From Reticulitermes speratus (lineage: Eukaryota > Arthropoda > Insecta > Blattodea > Rhinotermitidae), in NCBI GenBank assembly GCA_021186555.1, contig JAJKFL010000012.1, positions 16,875,711 through 16,939,710 on the forward strand: DNA of 64,000 nt, written 5' to 3'. Below are positions 24,061-35,410 of this stretch, piece after piece. A program made the translations under genes and the position numbers. Under the pieces are notes generated by a model, which saw only the letters and a program-made list of their open reading frames with translations, did no database searches and was not told the DNA's origin. How positions within the stretch are numbered: position 1 is the stretch's first letter; each line of letters opens with the position of its first letter.

Positions 24061-25002
24061 CTACCCTTGTTCTGCACAAATATTTTAAAACAAGGAACAA
24101 CCACGGTGATGGAAAAATGATTAATAAATTATTTCGTATCAGAAGATGTGTTGGTGCACCTTTACGCTGGGTTTACTGAACACTTTTGTATCGCATATAT
24201 ACCAATATTTGTGCTTCAAACAACCAGTGTGTTCTTTCAGGCTGCAGCATGGCCTCCTGTTTGTACAGAATTGCAGTGCGGTGACCTCTGACAAGTTAGA
24301 TTCGTTTGTGTCTGAAGAACAGTTAATAATACTCACGTTCGTGACAGGTCAAGGTCGCTTAACTTGGTTGGAGCGAGTATGTTGGGGCAGAGACCATTTA
24401 AGACATTTCTGGGCCCAGTGCAAAAATACATTTTGGGGGCCCAAGATGAAACGTACAAAAATATGTTCTACAACAAATCTGAAAACAACCAGTCTTAGCC
24501 CCACGCACCCAAGAATTCGACAGTCTTATGTCGGACCTCTTATGTGGTTAGATGTAAATAAGCCCGAAATTCAGAAAGGTTATAAGTTCCCACCGAACTG
24601 AAGTTAGCTCTCTTAATTTCGTTAGCCAATAACAAATATGAACAAATAACTGTGACGGTCAGATGCTTATTTGTATGAGAGTTTCCTGCAGGACGCTTCC
24701 GAAATACTTGTAAATTATTTTGGTCAAAAACATGTCACTGTGGACCTCTGCAAAAGACAGACTTGTAAGAATAACTCCTTTATTTGATTCTAAAACGTAA
24801 AAAGAACGTGTACTTCGTCTGCTACCTAGTGCGCATGCGTTTTCAGTTTGTTAACATTTCATGTTATAGTTACGACTGGTTTCGCATCACGAGTACACAG
24901 ATAAATCAAGAACAGTGATTTATGGGTTAAGACCTGTAAGGTCTTGTCTTATAACAACGACAAGAGGTGTTACTTTCTGTAAGCAAATTTTAATGTATTA
25001 TG
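24061..25002. other. Unassigned sequence
   Basis: No gene recognised. A minus-strand stretch near 24330-24420 is open for about 24 codons but has no usable splice phase. Confidence 0.3.
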
Positions 25003-25167
25003 CAGGGGTGCACAAATCCCCGTAGCCAGGTCGCCGTGGCGACTAAATTTTGTACGGTGGCGCCTGATACTTGTAAGTCCTCCTTATGAAACGTCCCTCA
25101 TGTTACCATTCTGGCGCCTAGAATTTTCAGATGAGTACTAAAATTTCAGAAAATTTGTGCACCCCTG
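25003..25167. mobile_element. DT-3 element, best preserved
   Basis: Ends caggggtgcacaaat and atttgtgcacccctg are perfect inverted repeats of 15 bases. The interior has gtcgccgtggcgac and ggcgcctagaattttcag. Flanks gtattatg and gtgtaacg match at 5 of 8. Confidence 0.8.
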
Positions 25168-25327
25168 GTGTAACGTTTATCATGTGGCACTGACTTGCGG
25201 CTGAGAATGAATGTCTTAAAACTCTATGACATTAGTCCACATATTTTCCAGAAATCTAGTATAACATGTTGCGGCCTAAAATTAGGAATCCATTCTAGAA
25301 CAAAATAATTAATACCGAGATTACTGT

Positions 25328-25535
25328 GTTCTGGGATGGGACGTCGTGAAGTTTGCATAATGTCACCAGCGTCAGGTAAGAATCTGCTGCCTCCAAAATT
25401 GCCTCTTCTACCCTGGAAAAGGAGGCAGCATGCTGCGCCGAAAGGCTGGTATCTGTTAGACCAGACTAGACGATGTCGCATCCCAGAAGACAGTAGTCTT
25501 CATGTTCACTGTTGTGATAACGTCAAATGTAACGA
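25328..25535. mobile_element. FB-1 copy, complete
   Basis: gttctgggatgggacgtcgt at one end is inverted as acgatgtcgcatcccagaag at the other. A gaggcagcatgctgc segment lies in the centre. Confidence 0.65.
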
Positions 25536-26384
25536 ATTAAAAGCAGCTGGTCGTTACGAAAACAAAAAATAGCGATACAGATGACTGAGCGCTTACTCAG
25601 TTTACGGCATAAACTGGTGAGTCCAAAACAGTAACATCGGCTACCACCGTTCATAAATTTAGCGGGCTAGCATACAGGTAATTCGGCAGACATCCCGTCC
25701 GATTCGCCATACGAATTTTAACAAGGAATTTCAATAGTGGTAAAAGAGTAACTCATAATGCACATAAAATAATACACCTAACAACCAGAACTGTAAATTC
25801 TGGGTTAACCTATGAACAAAGTGTTCCACATAGGACTGACGTAAGCGCTGGAACTAGCCTTGGGGAGTTCGCTATTATTAATACAATCGCAGCGTCATAA
25901 TTTGAAAACCCTGTATTTCCGATTGAACTGTCTCGAGCAACTACAGTCAAATCCTGTCAGCGTATAACTGCATCATAATGAATCACGTTACCAAAAAACC
26001 TTGCTGAAATTTCAAAAGAAGTTCCGGGAAAATGGAATCAGAAAACGCCCTCTGAACTTCATCATATATGTTGCGTTGGGCTTCTATTTATTTAAAGCAA
26101 CCTGTGACACTTTTCAGCCGAAGAATGTGAAAAATGATAACATATTTACAATCAATGTTGTCATTTCATCATAAAAAAACATCGCGCAACCATCCCGTCC
26201 TTGTTATATTTTCTTGCCAACAGGATTCTAAACGCCTTTCGTATTACACGCAAATTACGAAATAAGTCAGACTGCAACTTTCTTTCCATTATCGTTTGCG
26301 GCTATTCTATTCAAAATTGCAACAAATAATCGTTTATAGTTTATTTAATGATGTTGGTAGCAGCTCTGGCCATGGGAGACAACA

Positions 26385-26640
26385 AATGTGTAAAGAGTTT
26401 TGGTCAGAAAATCTGAACGAAAGACACTGCATCGAAGACCTACGTGTAGATGGGAGGACAATATTAAACCGTGTCTTCAAAACACAGGTTTGGATGATGT
26501 AGAATACATTTATCTGGCCCTGGACAGGGACCAGTAGCAGGCTCTTGTGAACACGGTAATAAACCTCAGGGTTCCATAAAATGCTGGGAATTTCTTGACT
26601 AGCTAAGGAACTATTAGCTTTTCAAGAAGGACCTCACCAC
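26385..26640 (+). mobile_element. LINE-A 3' end
   Basis: Includes gtgtagatgggaggacaata (GRR-DN segment), tggccctggacagggaccag, gggttccataaaatgctggg and the terminus agcttttcaagaagga. Confidence 0.8.
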
Positions 26641-26717
26641 TCCCGAGAGTTAGTAGCTCAGGCTGTATGTCGTAGACTGGTAGGATGATCAATGGATAAG
26701 AAACTGGAAATAATGTA

Positions 26718-26840
26718 GAAGGAAGCGGCCGTGGCCTAATTTATGGACCTATGCGGGCAATTCTGGAGGGAACTGAGGAGAATCACGACATACCTCATCA
26801 GGGTAGCTGGTCTCCGGGTGTGAACACAGGACACTCCGAA
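26718..26840 (-). mobile_element. SINE-5 fragment
   Basis: Begins gaaggaagcggccgtggcct, passes gagaatcacgacatacctca and ends at the B-box-like ggtgtgaacacaggacactc. Confidence 0.6.
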
Positions 26841-27720
26841 CTGGATGTGTAGGCGTCGAGTCAAAAGAGACTCGGAAAAGCAAACCACGCCATCTAACAC
26901 AAATGCTGATAAGATAGGAAGGAAAAGCAAAACAAATATGGGTGCAGATCATTTTAAAATCCACTGGGACATCCGCCTTGTGATTCTTATGTTGTACAGT
27001 AAACACTGTCTCTGCCATGCATGTATAATGAAACAGCACAAGGACACTTGCTACCTGGAGGGGCGGATATGACAGCATCGCAGAAGGTGAACTTGTCATG
27101 TCACGAAGTTATATAGAAACAATTTGCGTTATTTTGGATAATCTTTACTTATTTTCACAAATGTCAACAACATTAAAGAATAATTACTTACTTTGCATTT
27201 ATTAAAAATGTGTTACACCGAATACGCAAACAATTAAAAAGCAAGCATGGCGTATACTGTTTTTTTTTCAGCAGAGACAATGGCGAATAACAAATGAAAT
27301 TCTTTGTCCTACCTTTCATCCTTCCTTGAGTTCAGCTGGGTTACTTCCGTTTGTGCATCCAGCTTGAAGACTTTTAGGGGGCAATATTTATTCCAGAGAA
27401 AATATAATCAACACTTTTCACATTAAAATAACACACACACACTCAAACTGTTGTTACTATCAAACACGTCGCTTGTTTATAAATATTTCACTTAACTGTA
27501 TAACATTCTTTATCTTTCACATAAATATGTTCCCTGACCACCAGAAGGAATGATCAAGTAAAAGGTAATTTCGCGTTTTGTACAACTTCACAGAACACTT
27601 GTAGATTTTCACTATGATCAAACACTTATACAGATCATATTACGATAAAATTTGACATTTATAAAAGACTTCCCTGCGAACTTCTTTAGTTTTTGTTAAA
27701 ATCACCACTCCCATACATAC

Positions 27721-27955
27721 TTACGCGCGCTGCCACACAATCGCTATGGAAACGAACAGAGATTCCAACACAAATCGCTCTTCGCTCGAGGCCATAACAC
27801 GACTGTGCAGTTCGTGTGAATCTCGACCCCAGTTTCCACTGCCGATTACGCAGATTGGGTTCGAGTGTAACAGCACGAGGCTTCGGTTGAGCTCGGGAAT
27901 AATCGGTAATCATCGCCGTGAGACACGTAACCCCACGCAGCGAAAAGAATGAATA
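27721..27955 (-). promoter_or_regulatory. CpG-rich block with minus-strand 5' splice site: candidate internal promoter and first exon
   Basis: I count about 25 CpG dinucleotides in roughly 230 bases, far above the surroundings. On the minus strand the block ends in CGCGC|GTAAGTATG (donor at 27719-27724). An ATG in a fair context near 27794 opens 23 codons up to the donor (MASSEERF...). A possible next exon, 27313-27370, has an AG acceptor and an AAAG|GTAGGA donor, but its long open frame does not fit the phase of that ATG. The block lies downstream of the recognised PDZ-GEF exons in the same orientation, so it could be an alternative first exon for a short isoform. It could also belong to a different gene. 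Confidence 0.35.
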
Positions 27956-28015
27956 ATAATTCCTTTCTAAGTAAATACATTATTTATAAATGTAATTATT
28001 ACGTCATTAAACATT

Positions 28016-28171
28016 TTATTTAAATATTGTAATCCTGTCATATTTGCTGTAAAGAAAATCCAACGTCTTCATATCTAAGTCATGAAGGAATTCTTCACGT
28101 TCCAATGCGTTGTTACCTGGCTGTTCCTTAGTACAGTTCGGTACAAATATGATGCACCTAGGACGATGCAT
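28016..28171 (-). CDS. Unidentified 51-codon ORF
   Basis: The frame starts MHRPRCIIFVPNCTKE and ends DFLYSKYDRITIFK. An in-frame TGA lies immediately before the ATG, and AATAAA overlaps the stop codon. Composition is protein-like (LEREEFLHDLDMK), but the family is not recognised. It sits just beyond the CpG-rich block, same strand. It could be a small gene, the 3' part of an exon, or a fragment of an unnamed transposon. Confidence 0.25.
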   Translation of the reverse strand: MHRPRCIIFVPNCTKEQPGNNALEREEFLHDLDMKTLDFLYSKYDRITIFK

Positions 28172-28674
28172 TCACCTCGCTGGGTCACGCCATAAATAAT
28201 TAGTCTTCACAAAGACTAAAATTCAAACAATAAACACAACGATCAGGAAACTGGCTGTTGAATAAGAACGATGACAGTTTTCAGTCGAGCACAACAAAAG
28301 ATAGTTCTTTCTAGTCATGCATTTGTCCATACATTTAGTAATATAAAAAGGAAAAAATACAACTGTCACGTAAGAAAATAGTTGTAATCGGCTGAAAACT
28401 GTTATTGGGTAAACACAACACACACACCGGGATGAATAATATAAACTGGATGTGTCCGTCCTCTTGTCCTTACCCAGTTGGGTCTGTTAGACCTTTTTAC
28501 CTGCGGCTGGAAACAGAAGCAGTTTCCTAAACGCGGTGTTTACCTTTTTGTATTCTGAACACTAGACGTCTTATGAGCAAATGCATAAAGCTAAGTTTTC
28601 CTAAATGTAATTAATATACCACTGTCAAAACCCCCTAGAATTCAAATACGAATATTCCTTCATATTTTCCACTA

Positions 28675-28945
28675 CGCCTTGCCTTCTAAGGCGTGGGTCT
28701 GCGGCCGCTCGATTGCTGGCATCGCGGGTTCGAATCCCGCTGAGGGCATGGATGTTCCTCTCTTGTATTGGTTGTGTGTTGTGTATGTAGCGGCCTGTGT
28801 GACGAGCTGATCACTCGTTCAGAGGAGTCTTACCGGGTGTGTGTTGTGTGTGTGTCTAAGTGCGTGTAATTCGAGAAACCTCAACAACGAAGCGGCCTAG
28901 GCCCGAGTGTCTGTTGCGCCACAGACGAAAATGAATAAATTGAAT
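28675..28945 (+). mobile_element. SINE-2 copy, near full length
   Basis: The tRNA-like head has taaggcgtgggtctgcggcc (A box) and gggttcgaatcccgc (B box), resembling tRNA-Leu/Ser-type genes. The body has ggcctaggcccgagtg and the tail aaatgaataaattgaat. It does not fold as a true tRNA gene from what I can see. Confidence 0.85.
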
Positions 28946-28984
28946 AGAACAAATTACAGACACCGCTGAGGTTTTGACTTCTCA

Positions 28985-29090
28985 CTGCGAGAGGGGATAT
29001 GACGCCATGTAGATTGGTATATAGTTTCTGACATTTCGGAGGTGCTTATTGGCTCCATCTTCAGCGAAGAATGATGGAGGCACTAGTTTC
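28985..29090. mobile_element. FB-1 half element
   Basis: gatatgacgccatgtagatt, then tgacatttcggaggtgctt and ggctccatcttcag follow the outer-to-inner arm order. Confidence 0.55.
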
Positions 29091-29299
29091 CTCTGAATCA
29101 ACTTACTTCGTCAAAGGCTGATAAACATTTAAGGGCGGACCGTACACAGCCATCCGAAGTGACCACAGAGAGTGTCGCGAAAAAACGTTTGCTGTTGAGA
29201 AACTGGGTACATAAGAATCAAATACTAAATCTGACAAAATAATTTATAGATTTGAAAGAAGGTAATTAAGCGTCAGACCGAGACGTGTTTTGGCCAATG

Positions 29300-29420
29300 A
29301 TCTGCCTTCTTCCATGTAAACGGCTGCCAATGACACTACTGTCTTCAGTGACGTGACGCCGTGTAGTCGGGTAGAGGTTTACCAACGTTTCAGAAGAACC
29401 CGCTGCCTCTAACGTATGGG
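29300..29420. mobile_element. FB-1 half element
   Basis: gtcttcagtgacgtgacgcc, tgtagtcgggtagaggttta and ccaacgtttcagaagaaccc match one arm. Confidence 0.6.
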
Positions 29421-30024
29421 GAGCAAGACAGGGTAGCCCTTCGGTATAACGTAACAAAGCTATTCCGGTTCGTTCTCCTAGACAGTAACACTCAATTCGC
29501 GAGGCAGATAAGCTAATTTCAGCCTAGCGATCAGTCAGTTATTCTTCTCGCTCAGTGCTTGCCATTACCGCCGTAATTACGGATCAGGAGTCAGCAAAAT
29601 ATGGCCACCGAAAGAATTCAAATGGTATTTGGATGTGTTTTTGGTAATATTGTCCTTTATCGCTGGACACTTCCTCGAAACTAATATGTAGAGAAAGTGC
29701 GTAAGTCGCAAAAATAGATAACTCAACCAGTATTTTGATGGAAATGCAAGCTTGCCTGCCTAGTAAAGGCAGGCTATTTTTAGAACTGCTTGCATTTACT
29801 GTATATACAACTAAGTGTAAAATATGCTACAGATTCGGTTTAACACTTCAATGCCGGCCTCGGGGTACTGTATGGACCTTTACGTCTTCACGTGCTATCG
29901 GCCTCGGTGCACCGCACGGATGTGAAAGCATTTAAAGGTACTGTAAATTAAAACCCCTTCGCAAAGACTGGAGTTGGAATTTAAAGTCCAGCGTCATAGA
30001 AGCGTTAATACACGTCAGTTAAAA

Positions 30025-30175
30025 CATTCCAGACTGCTGGAATATGACGTCATGTAGTCTCGTAGGAATTTGCAGATGTTTCGGAAGTAACTGGCTCCTT
30101 CATATTCAAGGTAGGTTTCTAGTAGAAATTTACCGACGTTCCGGAAGAACCTGCTACCTCTGTGTTCCTGAGCCG
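30025..30175. mobile_element. FB-1 half element with duplicated inner arm
   Basis: One arm (gaatatgacgtcatgtagtc ... agatgtttcggaagtaactg) is followed by a second partial inner arm (agaaatttaccgacgttccg). Confidence 0.55.
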
Positions 30176-30194
30176 GTGAGTCCAAAACACGCTT

Positions 30195-30272
30195 CCCCAT
30201 CTTATTTCTTTAATATCCCTCTTCATATTATCATCCCATTTATGTCCAGGTTTTGACAGTGGTCTTTCAGTA
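30195..30272 (-). mobile_element. LINE-A fragment
   Basis: Only the segment tatccctcttcatattatca ... ccatttatgtccaggtttt of the RRWEDN region remains. Confidence 0.5.
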
Positions 30273-30684
30273 CGTATAATTGGTAACAATTACGTACGGG
30301 TAGGACACTTTTAGGGAAACTCTTGAGGTAGCACTAATTACGACATAGTCCCATTTGGCCCCTAGTGTAAAAACACAATTAACTACCCCTGACTGTGACC
30401 GTTGTCACCCTGAAGTGCTTTCCATTACATTCGCGGTGATAGATGAATCTCGTGAGAAACGAGAAATATGGATAAAAACGAACAATAATAGAGTCGTGAT
30501 TCAATTATTGGATGACGTCAGCGGCACATGTTGGCTTTGTAAGGGTGGTCGTCGATACTGATCACATCATCAAAGTAGCACCGGCAGCCACCATCCGTTC
30601 TCACGGTCCAAGTGATATCTACAGCCTTCCAGTAGAGCCCTAACAATCGAATTTAAACCTGTTCAATTATAGCCCGTCTCATAT

Positions 30685-30815
30685 ATGAGGAGAAAAAACC
30701 AGCACATTTTGATGTCTGAGAACAGAGAGCGAAGGAGCATATTTGGAACAAAGAGGGAGGAAGTAACAGAAGACTGGAGAAATTCCATAATGAAGAACTC
30801 CGCCAAATATTATTA
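30685..30815 (+). mobile_element. LINE-A fragment (upstream part)
   Basis: Translation gives KREEVTEDWR and related RRIFG-like residues, a segment just downstream of the reverse transcriptase and before the GHVAR motif. Confidence 0.6.
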
Positions 30816-31324
30816 GGGTTAATAAAAGGAGAATAATATTGGCGAAACATTTATTACGCATGGCAGATGTGAAAAATGAATACAAAATTCTTATCAGAAA
30901 AAACTGACGGGAAGTTAACACTTGGAGAAGCTATTCTTGGATAACGTGATAATATTCAAATTGATCTTAATCATTTATAGCCTGAAATTCACCGAAATCA
31001 TAGACCTGTTTAAAATTAAATTCGTATGCCATGCAAAATACCCTGCGTTTCAATTATGACAACTAATCAGTAAACAAGTGAAATAAACGCTGTTTACTGC
31101 AAGAACTATATGCAGCGCATAATACACTGTGTGGGCAAAGTGCAATGCCTTTTTGAAATTTTAAAACATGTGGTACTCTTTTGCAACCAATGTGCTGTGA
31201 GCGTTAGATTAACAGGCTAAAATAGTGCGGGCTGGATTCAGTGTAGGAACGTCAATGAACTGTTGGGTTGCATACCTTGTGAGGCAAGAAATTAAAGACA
31301 CTACAGTCTAATAAAAACAAATGT

Positions 31325-31600
31325 AGCGTAGTCGGTATAGCGACTACGCTACGGGCTGGACGGTCCGGGGATCGAATCCCGGTGGGGGCGAGATTTTCAG
31401 CGCCCGTCCAGAACGGCCCTGGGGCCTACCCAGCCTCCTGTACAATGGGTACCGGGTCATTCCCGGGGTAAAGCGGCCGGGGCGTGGCGTTGACCACCCA
31501 CCCCCATCTAGCGCCGAGGTTAAAGAAAGAGTAGAGCTATACCTCTACTCCCCCTCTAGGCCTTCATGGCAGGTTATAGGGTGAACTGTACCTTTTATAA
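31325..31600 (+). mobile_element. SINE-1 copy, full length reference
   Basis: The head is tagtcggtatagcgactacg with B box ggatcgaatcc (31369-31379). The body runs gtccagaacggccctggggc, taaagcggccggggcgtg, then cgccgaggttaaagaaagag. The end is ccttcatggcaggttatagg and gtgaact. It is the clearest copy in the window. Confidence 0.92.
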
Positions 31601-31639
31601 GGCAACATATTTGTTATCATTTTACTCAAAATTTATCCC

Positions 31640-31790
31640 CGAGACACCACACATGCATTTGGTGGAAGTCAAGTTGTACCATGCAGGGAGACGGACAGAA
31701 TTCCAGACATGACAAAGCCAATAGTCGTTTTTTCGCCCTTGCTCTGCAAACACGCCTAAGAAATATAAAATTTGCCAAGGTCTGTATATT
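31640..31790 (+). mobile_element. Short repeat related to the 7985 element
   Basis: Contains ggagacggacagaattccag, acatgacaaagccaatagtc and gttttttcgccctt. Boundaries are uncertain. Confidence 0.35.
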
Positions 31791-32239
31791 GATAGATTTA
31801 TTGTTATTTGTAGTACGGACACTCCCCGACTTAGGTAAGCGTTCCGTTTTGCTAACCTCTGCGTAACTTTGACTTTACGTGTGCTGAAATTCGACCCAAT
31901 AACAACCAACCAAACACACATACATATATGTATAATTTTATTTATTTCTATAGTGCACATGTGTGCGTGTACTGTTAATCGTATCGAATAACTGTCTACT
32001 GAGATACGTACTAAGCAAAGTGCAACTGTGTTAACACCCTAAAAATAACTGTGGGTGCAGTAAATACGTCTGTGAAAAAGAATCATTCTAAGAAGAGAAA
32101 TGAAGCAAAAATGGTTTACGGGAACATAGAAGTACGATCGAGTTTACGTTAAGCCAGGGCTTACGTAACCCGGGGGTGGAGGGGGTGGTGGGTTGCCTGT
32201 AGTAATAACAGTAGTAGCACTGCGTAGTAAAGCAGAATA

Positions 32240-32412
32240 AAAAGCCAGCTAATGTAGAAGGAAGAGGAAATTAAAAAGGAATGGGGAAAAGGCAGGATGA
32301 TAGAGAAGAACACACAACACGAAGATGGAGGAGAGAGATTAAGAGAATAAGAGGACGAAGGAGGAGAAGACGTAAGGAAGAATAAGAATGTGAAGTAGAA
32401 AGACGAAGAGAA
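32240..32412. repeat. Purine-rich low-complexity tract
   Basis: About 170 bases dominated by GA-rich runs with no fixed unit. It causes a minus-strand artefact ORF rich in S, F and L. Confidence 0.65.
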
Positions 32413-32440
32413 AAATACAACATATGTGTATAAGGGATAA

Positions 32441-32690
32441 AGAGGTCGACAAGCGGGTTCGATTCCCGATGGTGTCATTTGAATTTTTCATTGACATAAT
32501 CCTTTCGGTCGCACTATGGCCCTGACGTCAACTCAGCCTCTAACAGAAATGAGTGCCAGGAATATTTCCTGGGGGTAAAGGAGGCCAGTGCGTAGGGCTG
32601 ACAACCTTACCACCTTCATGTTCCGATTGTCTAGAAATCTGGGAGCTTCAACCTCCTGGAACCCTCTGGGCCTGTCCAGGCCTGGAATGG
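32441..32690 (+). mobile_element. SINE-3 copy
   Basis: SINE-3 starts with a tRNA-like head (here gcgggttcgattcccgatgg as B box). Its body is ttgaatttttcattgacata, taaaggaggccagtgcgtag and cttcaacctcctgga. The start of the head is eroded. Confidence 0.75.
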
Positions 32691-33279
32691 GATATCTTTA
32701 CCTTTAAGTGACCGACAAGTGTGGCTGACCTTCGCCCACTAGTCACCACTTCTAGACCCCCGCATGCATCTTCGTAAGCACCTTTTACTCTTAACTAACG
32801 GCAGAATAAAACAAGCCGTTAAGTGCCAATCTCACAGAACCAATGACACGCATAAATTAGGCGGACAGAAGCCCCTCCTTCCACTGACAGACTATACTCT
32901 TATGCAGTTATTGGCCCCACCATGAAACAGCAGTATTGCAAGCTGTGAAATGCTTGCGATATAAATAACCTACGTGCAAAACTGGCAGTATCCGGAAGTT
33001 TTCGCAAAGTTGGCAAAATCGGCAGTCAGGTCTCACCACGAACAAACGCCATTGTCGTGGTTCATTTTCAATTTAGAATTTCATGTTTAATCAGCATAAC
33101 GCTCTTTTAAATTTCAATAAGATAAATTATAACATTCATCCGTCAATACGTGATGCAAATTTTCAATACTAAATTTTACCGTACGGACATACGATATCCC
33201 CATTATTTGCTTAATTTATGTACTGTATTTAAAAGAACACATAGGGCTAAACTGAGAAGTATAGGTGTAAATTTGAAGA

Positions 33280-33385
33280 GTACGGTCTTCGGGAACGTGG
33301 CGCCATGTAGATTTATAGTATGATTGGTCCCTGAAGATGGAGGCAGCAGAGTCTCCCGAAACATCAGTACCAATCTAATATCTGC
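33280..33385. mobile_element. FB-1 copy, shortened
   Basis: gtcttcgggaacgtggcgcc and ccctgaagatggaggcagca are joined to tcccgaaacatcagtaccaa. Confidence 0.55.
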
Positions 33386-33441
33386 CCTCAAAATCATTGA
33401 TGTGAGAATATCAAATATAAAAAGTAACAATGTCCCCTTAC

Positions 33442-33516
33442 CTCATCACCAAACGTGCAGGGTGTGGTAATAAAGCACTGACTACGTATACCTGCACACT
33501 ATTCCCTGACTGAGCG
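33442..33516 (-). other. Candidate cassette exon, phase-compatible with PDZ-GEF
   Basis: It is flanked on the minus strand by acceptor CCACCCTCCTTCAG| and donor GATGAG|GTAAGG. Only the phase-2 frame is open across its 75 bases (AQSGNSVQVYVVSALL...), which is the phase the exon at 39935-40018 requires. The peptide does not resemble the expected family sequence, so it may be a decoy. Confidence 0.15.
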
Positions 33517-33704
33517 CTGAAGGAGGGTGGTAACTTCACCCACTTTATCCACCAATGGTGTGGGCTGCAACAAATTCCATTCCCCGTCCGGCTTCATTAC
33601 TCAGACATCAGATGGAAATAACCCGTAATATTCACGCTCCGGCTGGTTTACCCTGGGAAAAAGTCCCCTGTACTTTCCCATTCATTAAGCAGCCGAAATA
33701 GCAG

Positions 33705-33917
33705 AACTGGTTCAGTGACTAGGATATGATCTGGACGTTGAAGAATCGGGGTTCGTTTCCCTGAAGGAGAAACAGATTTGTTTTCTCGAGAAACGTCCAC
33801 ACCGGCTCTGGCGACCACCTAACCCCTATCCAGTGAGTACTGTGACTCATTCACAGGAGGTAAAGCGGCCAGGGCGTCAATCTGACTACTCCCCCCCATC
33901 TAGTGCCAAGTCGTGAC
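33705..33917 (+). mobile_element. SINE-1 copy, first of a tandem pair
   Basis: The B box is ggggttcgtttccctg; the body is gtccacaccggctctggcga and gtaaagcggccagggcgtca. It ends at gtgccaagtcgtgacaga without the far 3' tail, so the next copy may have inserted into it. Confidence 0.75.
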
Positions 33918-34185
33918 AGATCTGTCAATATAGTAACCAGCTTATGGGCTGTACCCCCCCCCCCCCCCAGGAATCGTGGTTCTATTCCCGGAAGTGGTAA
34001 GAGACGTCTCTTCTCCAAAGCGTCTACCCAGTCTCATATTCAATAGGTAACGGGTGAAATCCCTTGGTATCTGATACCCGGGTTACGCGATCGGGGTGTA
34101 AAACTATTTACCCCATTTAGTGTCGAGTGGTGAGCAGATATACCACCACTCCCCTACATGCCTTCATGGTGTGCACAGGGATAAA
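33918..34185 (+). mobile_element. SINE-1 copy, second of a tandem pair, with C15 run
   Basis: A 15-base C run (33954-33968) lies between the A-box side and the B box (gtggttctattcccgg). The body and tail end near catgccttcatggtgtgcac. Confidence 0.75.
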
Positions 34186-34894
34186 TTTACGTTTTAATCT
34201 TTGCCCCAAATACGAACGCAGGAACATTACCTTGACATAGCCCGCGAAACACTGCAATCAGTTCAGATGCCGCTAGAATGCTACCTGACGCACGCACAAT
34301 TTTCGCACATGAAGAGGAGAAATGTAAGAGTGCAACAAATGTGTCCGACCTGTCATTTGTCTAACAGCCGTCATTAAAAAAAAGCGAGAATTGAACTGAG
34401 ATCTGCGAAATAGGGGATCAATGAACTAGTCTCTGAGTCACACACATTCGTGAGTGTTGTGACTCACTCTTCATGGCTTGAAAACCTCAGTCAGTACGTT
34501 GGCTTGAATCAGGAGTCTGCTACGTCACTGTAAGCTGAAAAGTTGAAGATCCCTAATGGAATTACCGTGTTTAGAATCATCGCTGCGTCCCTCAGATTAA
34601 GCGCCACCGAAATACTGACGGAACCTCCAATGTCACCAACTGATTCAAAGTAACCCTATCGTAATCCTCTGCAATCTAATAGTACCTCAACTGACAGGAC
34701 ACCACACACACACACAGTTATTACGGAGAACTTGGATTTACAATACTGCCAATATTCAAATCTAGTATTTCTCTCAATCGATTCTTGGAGTATTTAACAG
34801 CCTTCTTTCAACTAAAGAGGATAATATTTTTAAGTGCTTTATAAAAAGAAAATAGACAATATTTTTAATTAAACGGTTATGACTTTATTTCCAA
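34186..34894. other. Unassigned sequence
   Basis: No gene or named repeat recognised apart from a short CA run near 34705. Confidence 0.35.
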
Positions 34895-35000
34895 GTACGG
34901 GGTTTTCAATCGCTGGTAGAAGACTGAAGAAAACCACGAAAACAGGTCACATAATCGCAGTCCGGATGGAAATCTAACCGGATGCCCCAGAAATACATCT
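34895..35000 (-). mobile_element. SINE-5 fragment
   Basis: gaagaaaaccacgaaaacag followed by cgcagtccggatggaaatct matches the inner part of SINE-5. Confidence 0.5.
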
Positions 35001-35104
35001 GATGTGTGTAGCTGCCACACTGACCTACTCGATAAAAAGAGGAAAGTTCTGAAGACACACAAGTCCAGTTATTGACACACCGAGAAATTCAGCTCCAGCC
35101 GTAT

Positions 35105-35310
35105 GCCTCTGGCTTGCATTCGACAGGGGCCTTTTTCGAATCGCGGTCGACACCGAATATTACGAGTCTTTTCATGGTCTTCCCCAGTCCCTTCGGACAA
35201 AATCCTGGAAAGTACCTTTAATTCGGCCACGAACGCTTCCTTTCACATCCTCTCCCATTCACTATTCACCACTCATCCCCTAACGCAACACATCCTGGAA
35301 TCTTGGAATC
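35105..35310 (+). mobile_element. SINE-5 copy
   Basis: On the plus strand it has the B-box-like tttttcgaatcgcggtcgac, the middle tcttttcatggtcttcccca and the end ggccacgaacgcttcctttc. Confidence 0.6.
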
Positions 35311-35317
35311 TTGACCC

Positions 35318-35410
35318 ATGCAGATGGGACCGACACGTTGTCCCGAAACGTCGGTAAACAATTACCACACGACGCCGTGTAATTACCCAAAAGACCACAG
35401 ATTACACATC
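35318..35410. mobile_element. FB-1 half element
   Basis: gatgggaccgacacgttgtc, cgaaacgtcggtaaacaatt and acgacgccgtgtaattaccc; the same subfamily as 13880 and 35555. Confidence 0.65.

Noticed and set aside
24333-24422. Minus-strand open stretch NVLNGLCPNILAPTKLSDLD with GTGAGT donor
   Set aside because: Entry phase would create a stop when joined to the known exons, and the acceptor is weak; possibly repeat-derived.
28085-28175. Reading GECIVLGASYLY, which recalls the ECIVLEPSEM segment expected next in PDZ-GEF
   Set aside because: The similarity stops after five residues, no acceptor precedes it, and the frame phase does not fit the previous exon.
28681-28745. Apparent tRNA gene with good A and B boxes
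   Set aside because: It is the head of SINE-2; the same head occurs at 49811 and 55628 followed by the same SINE body, and no complete cloverleaf was seen.
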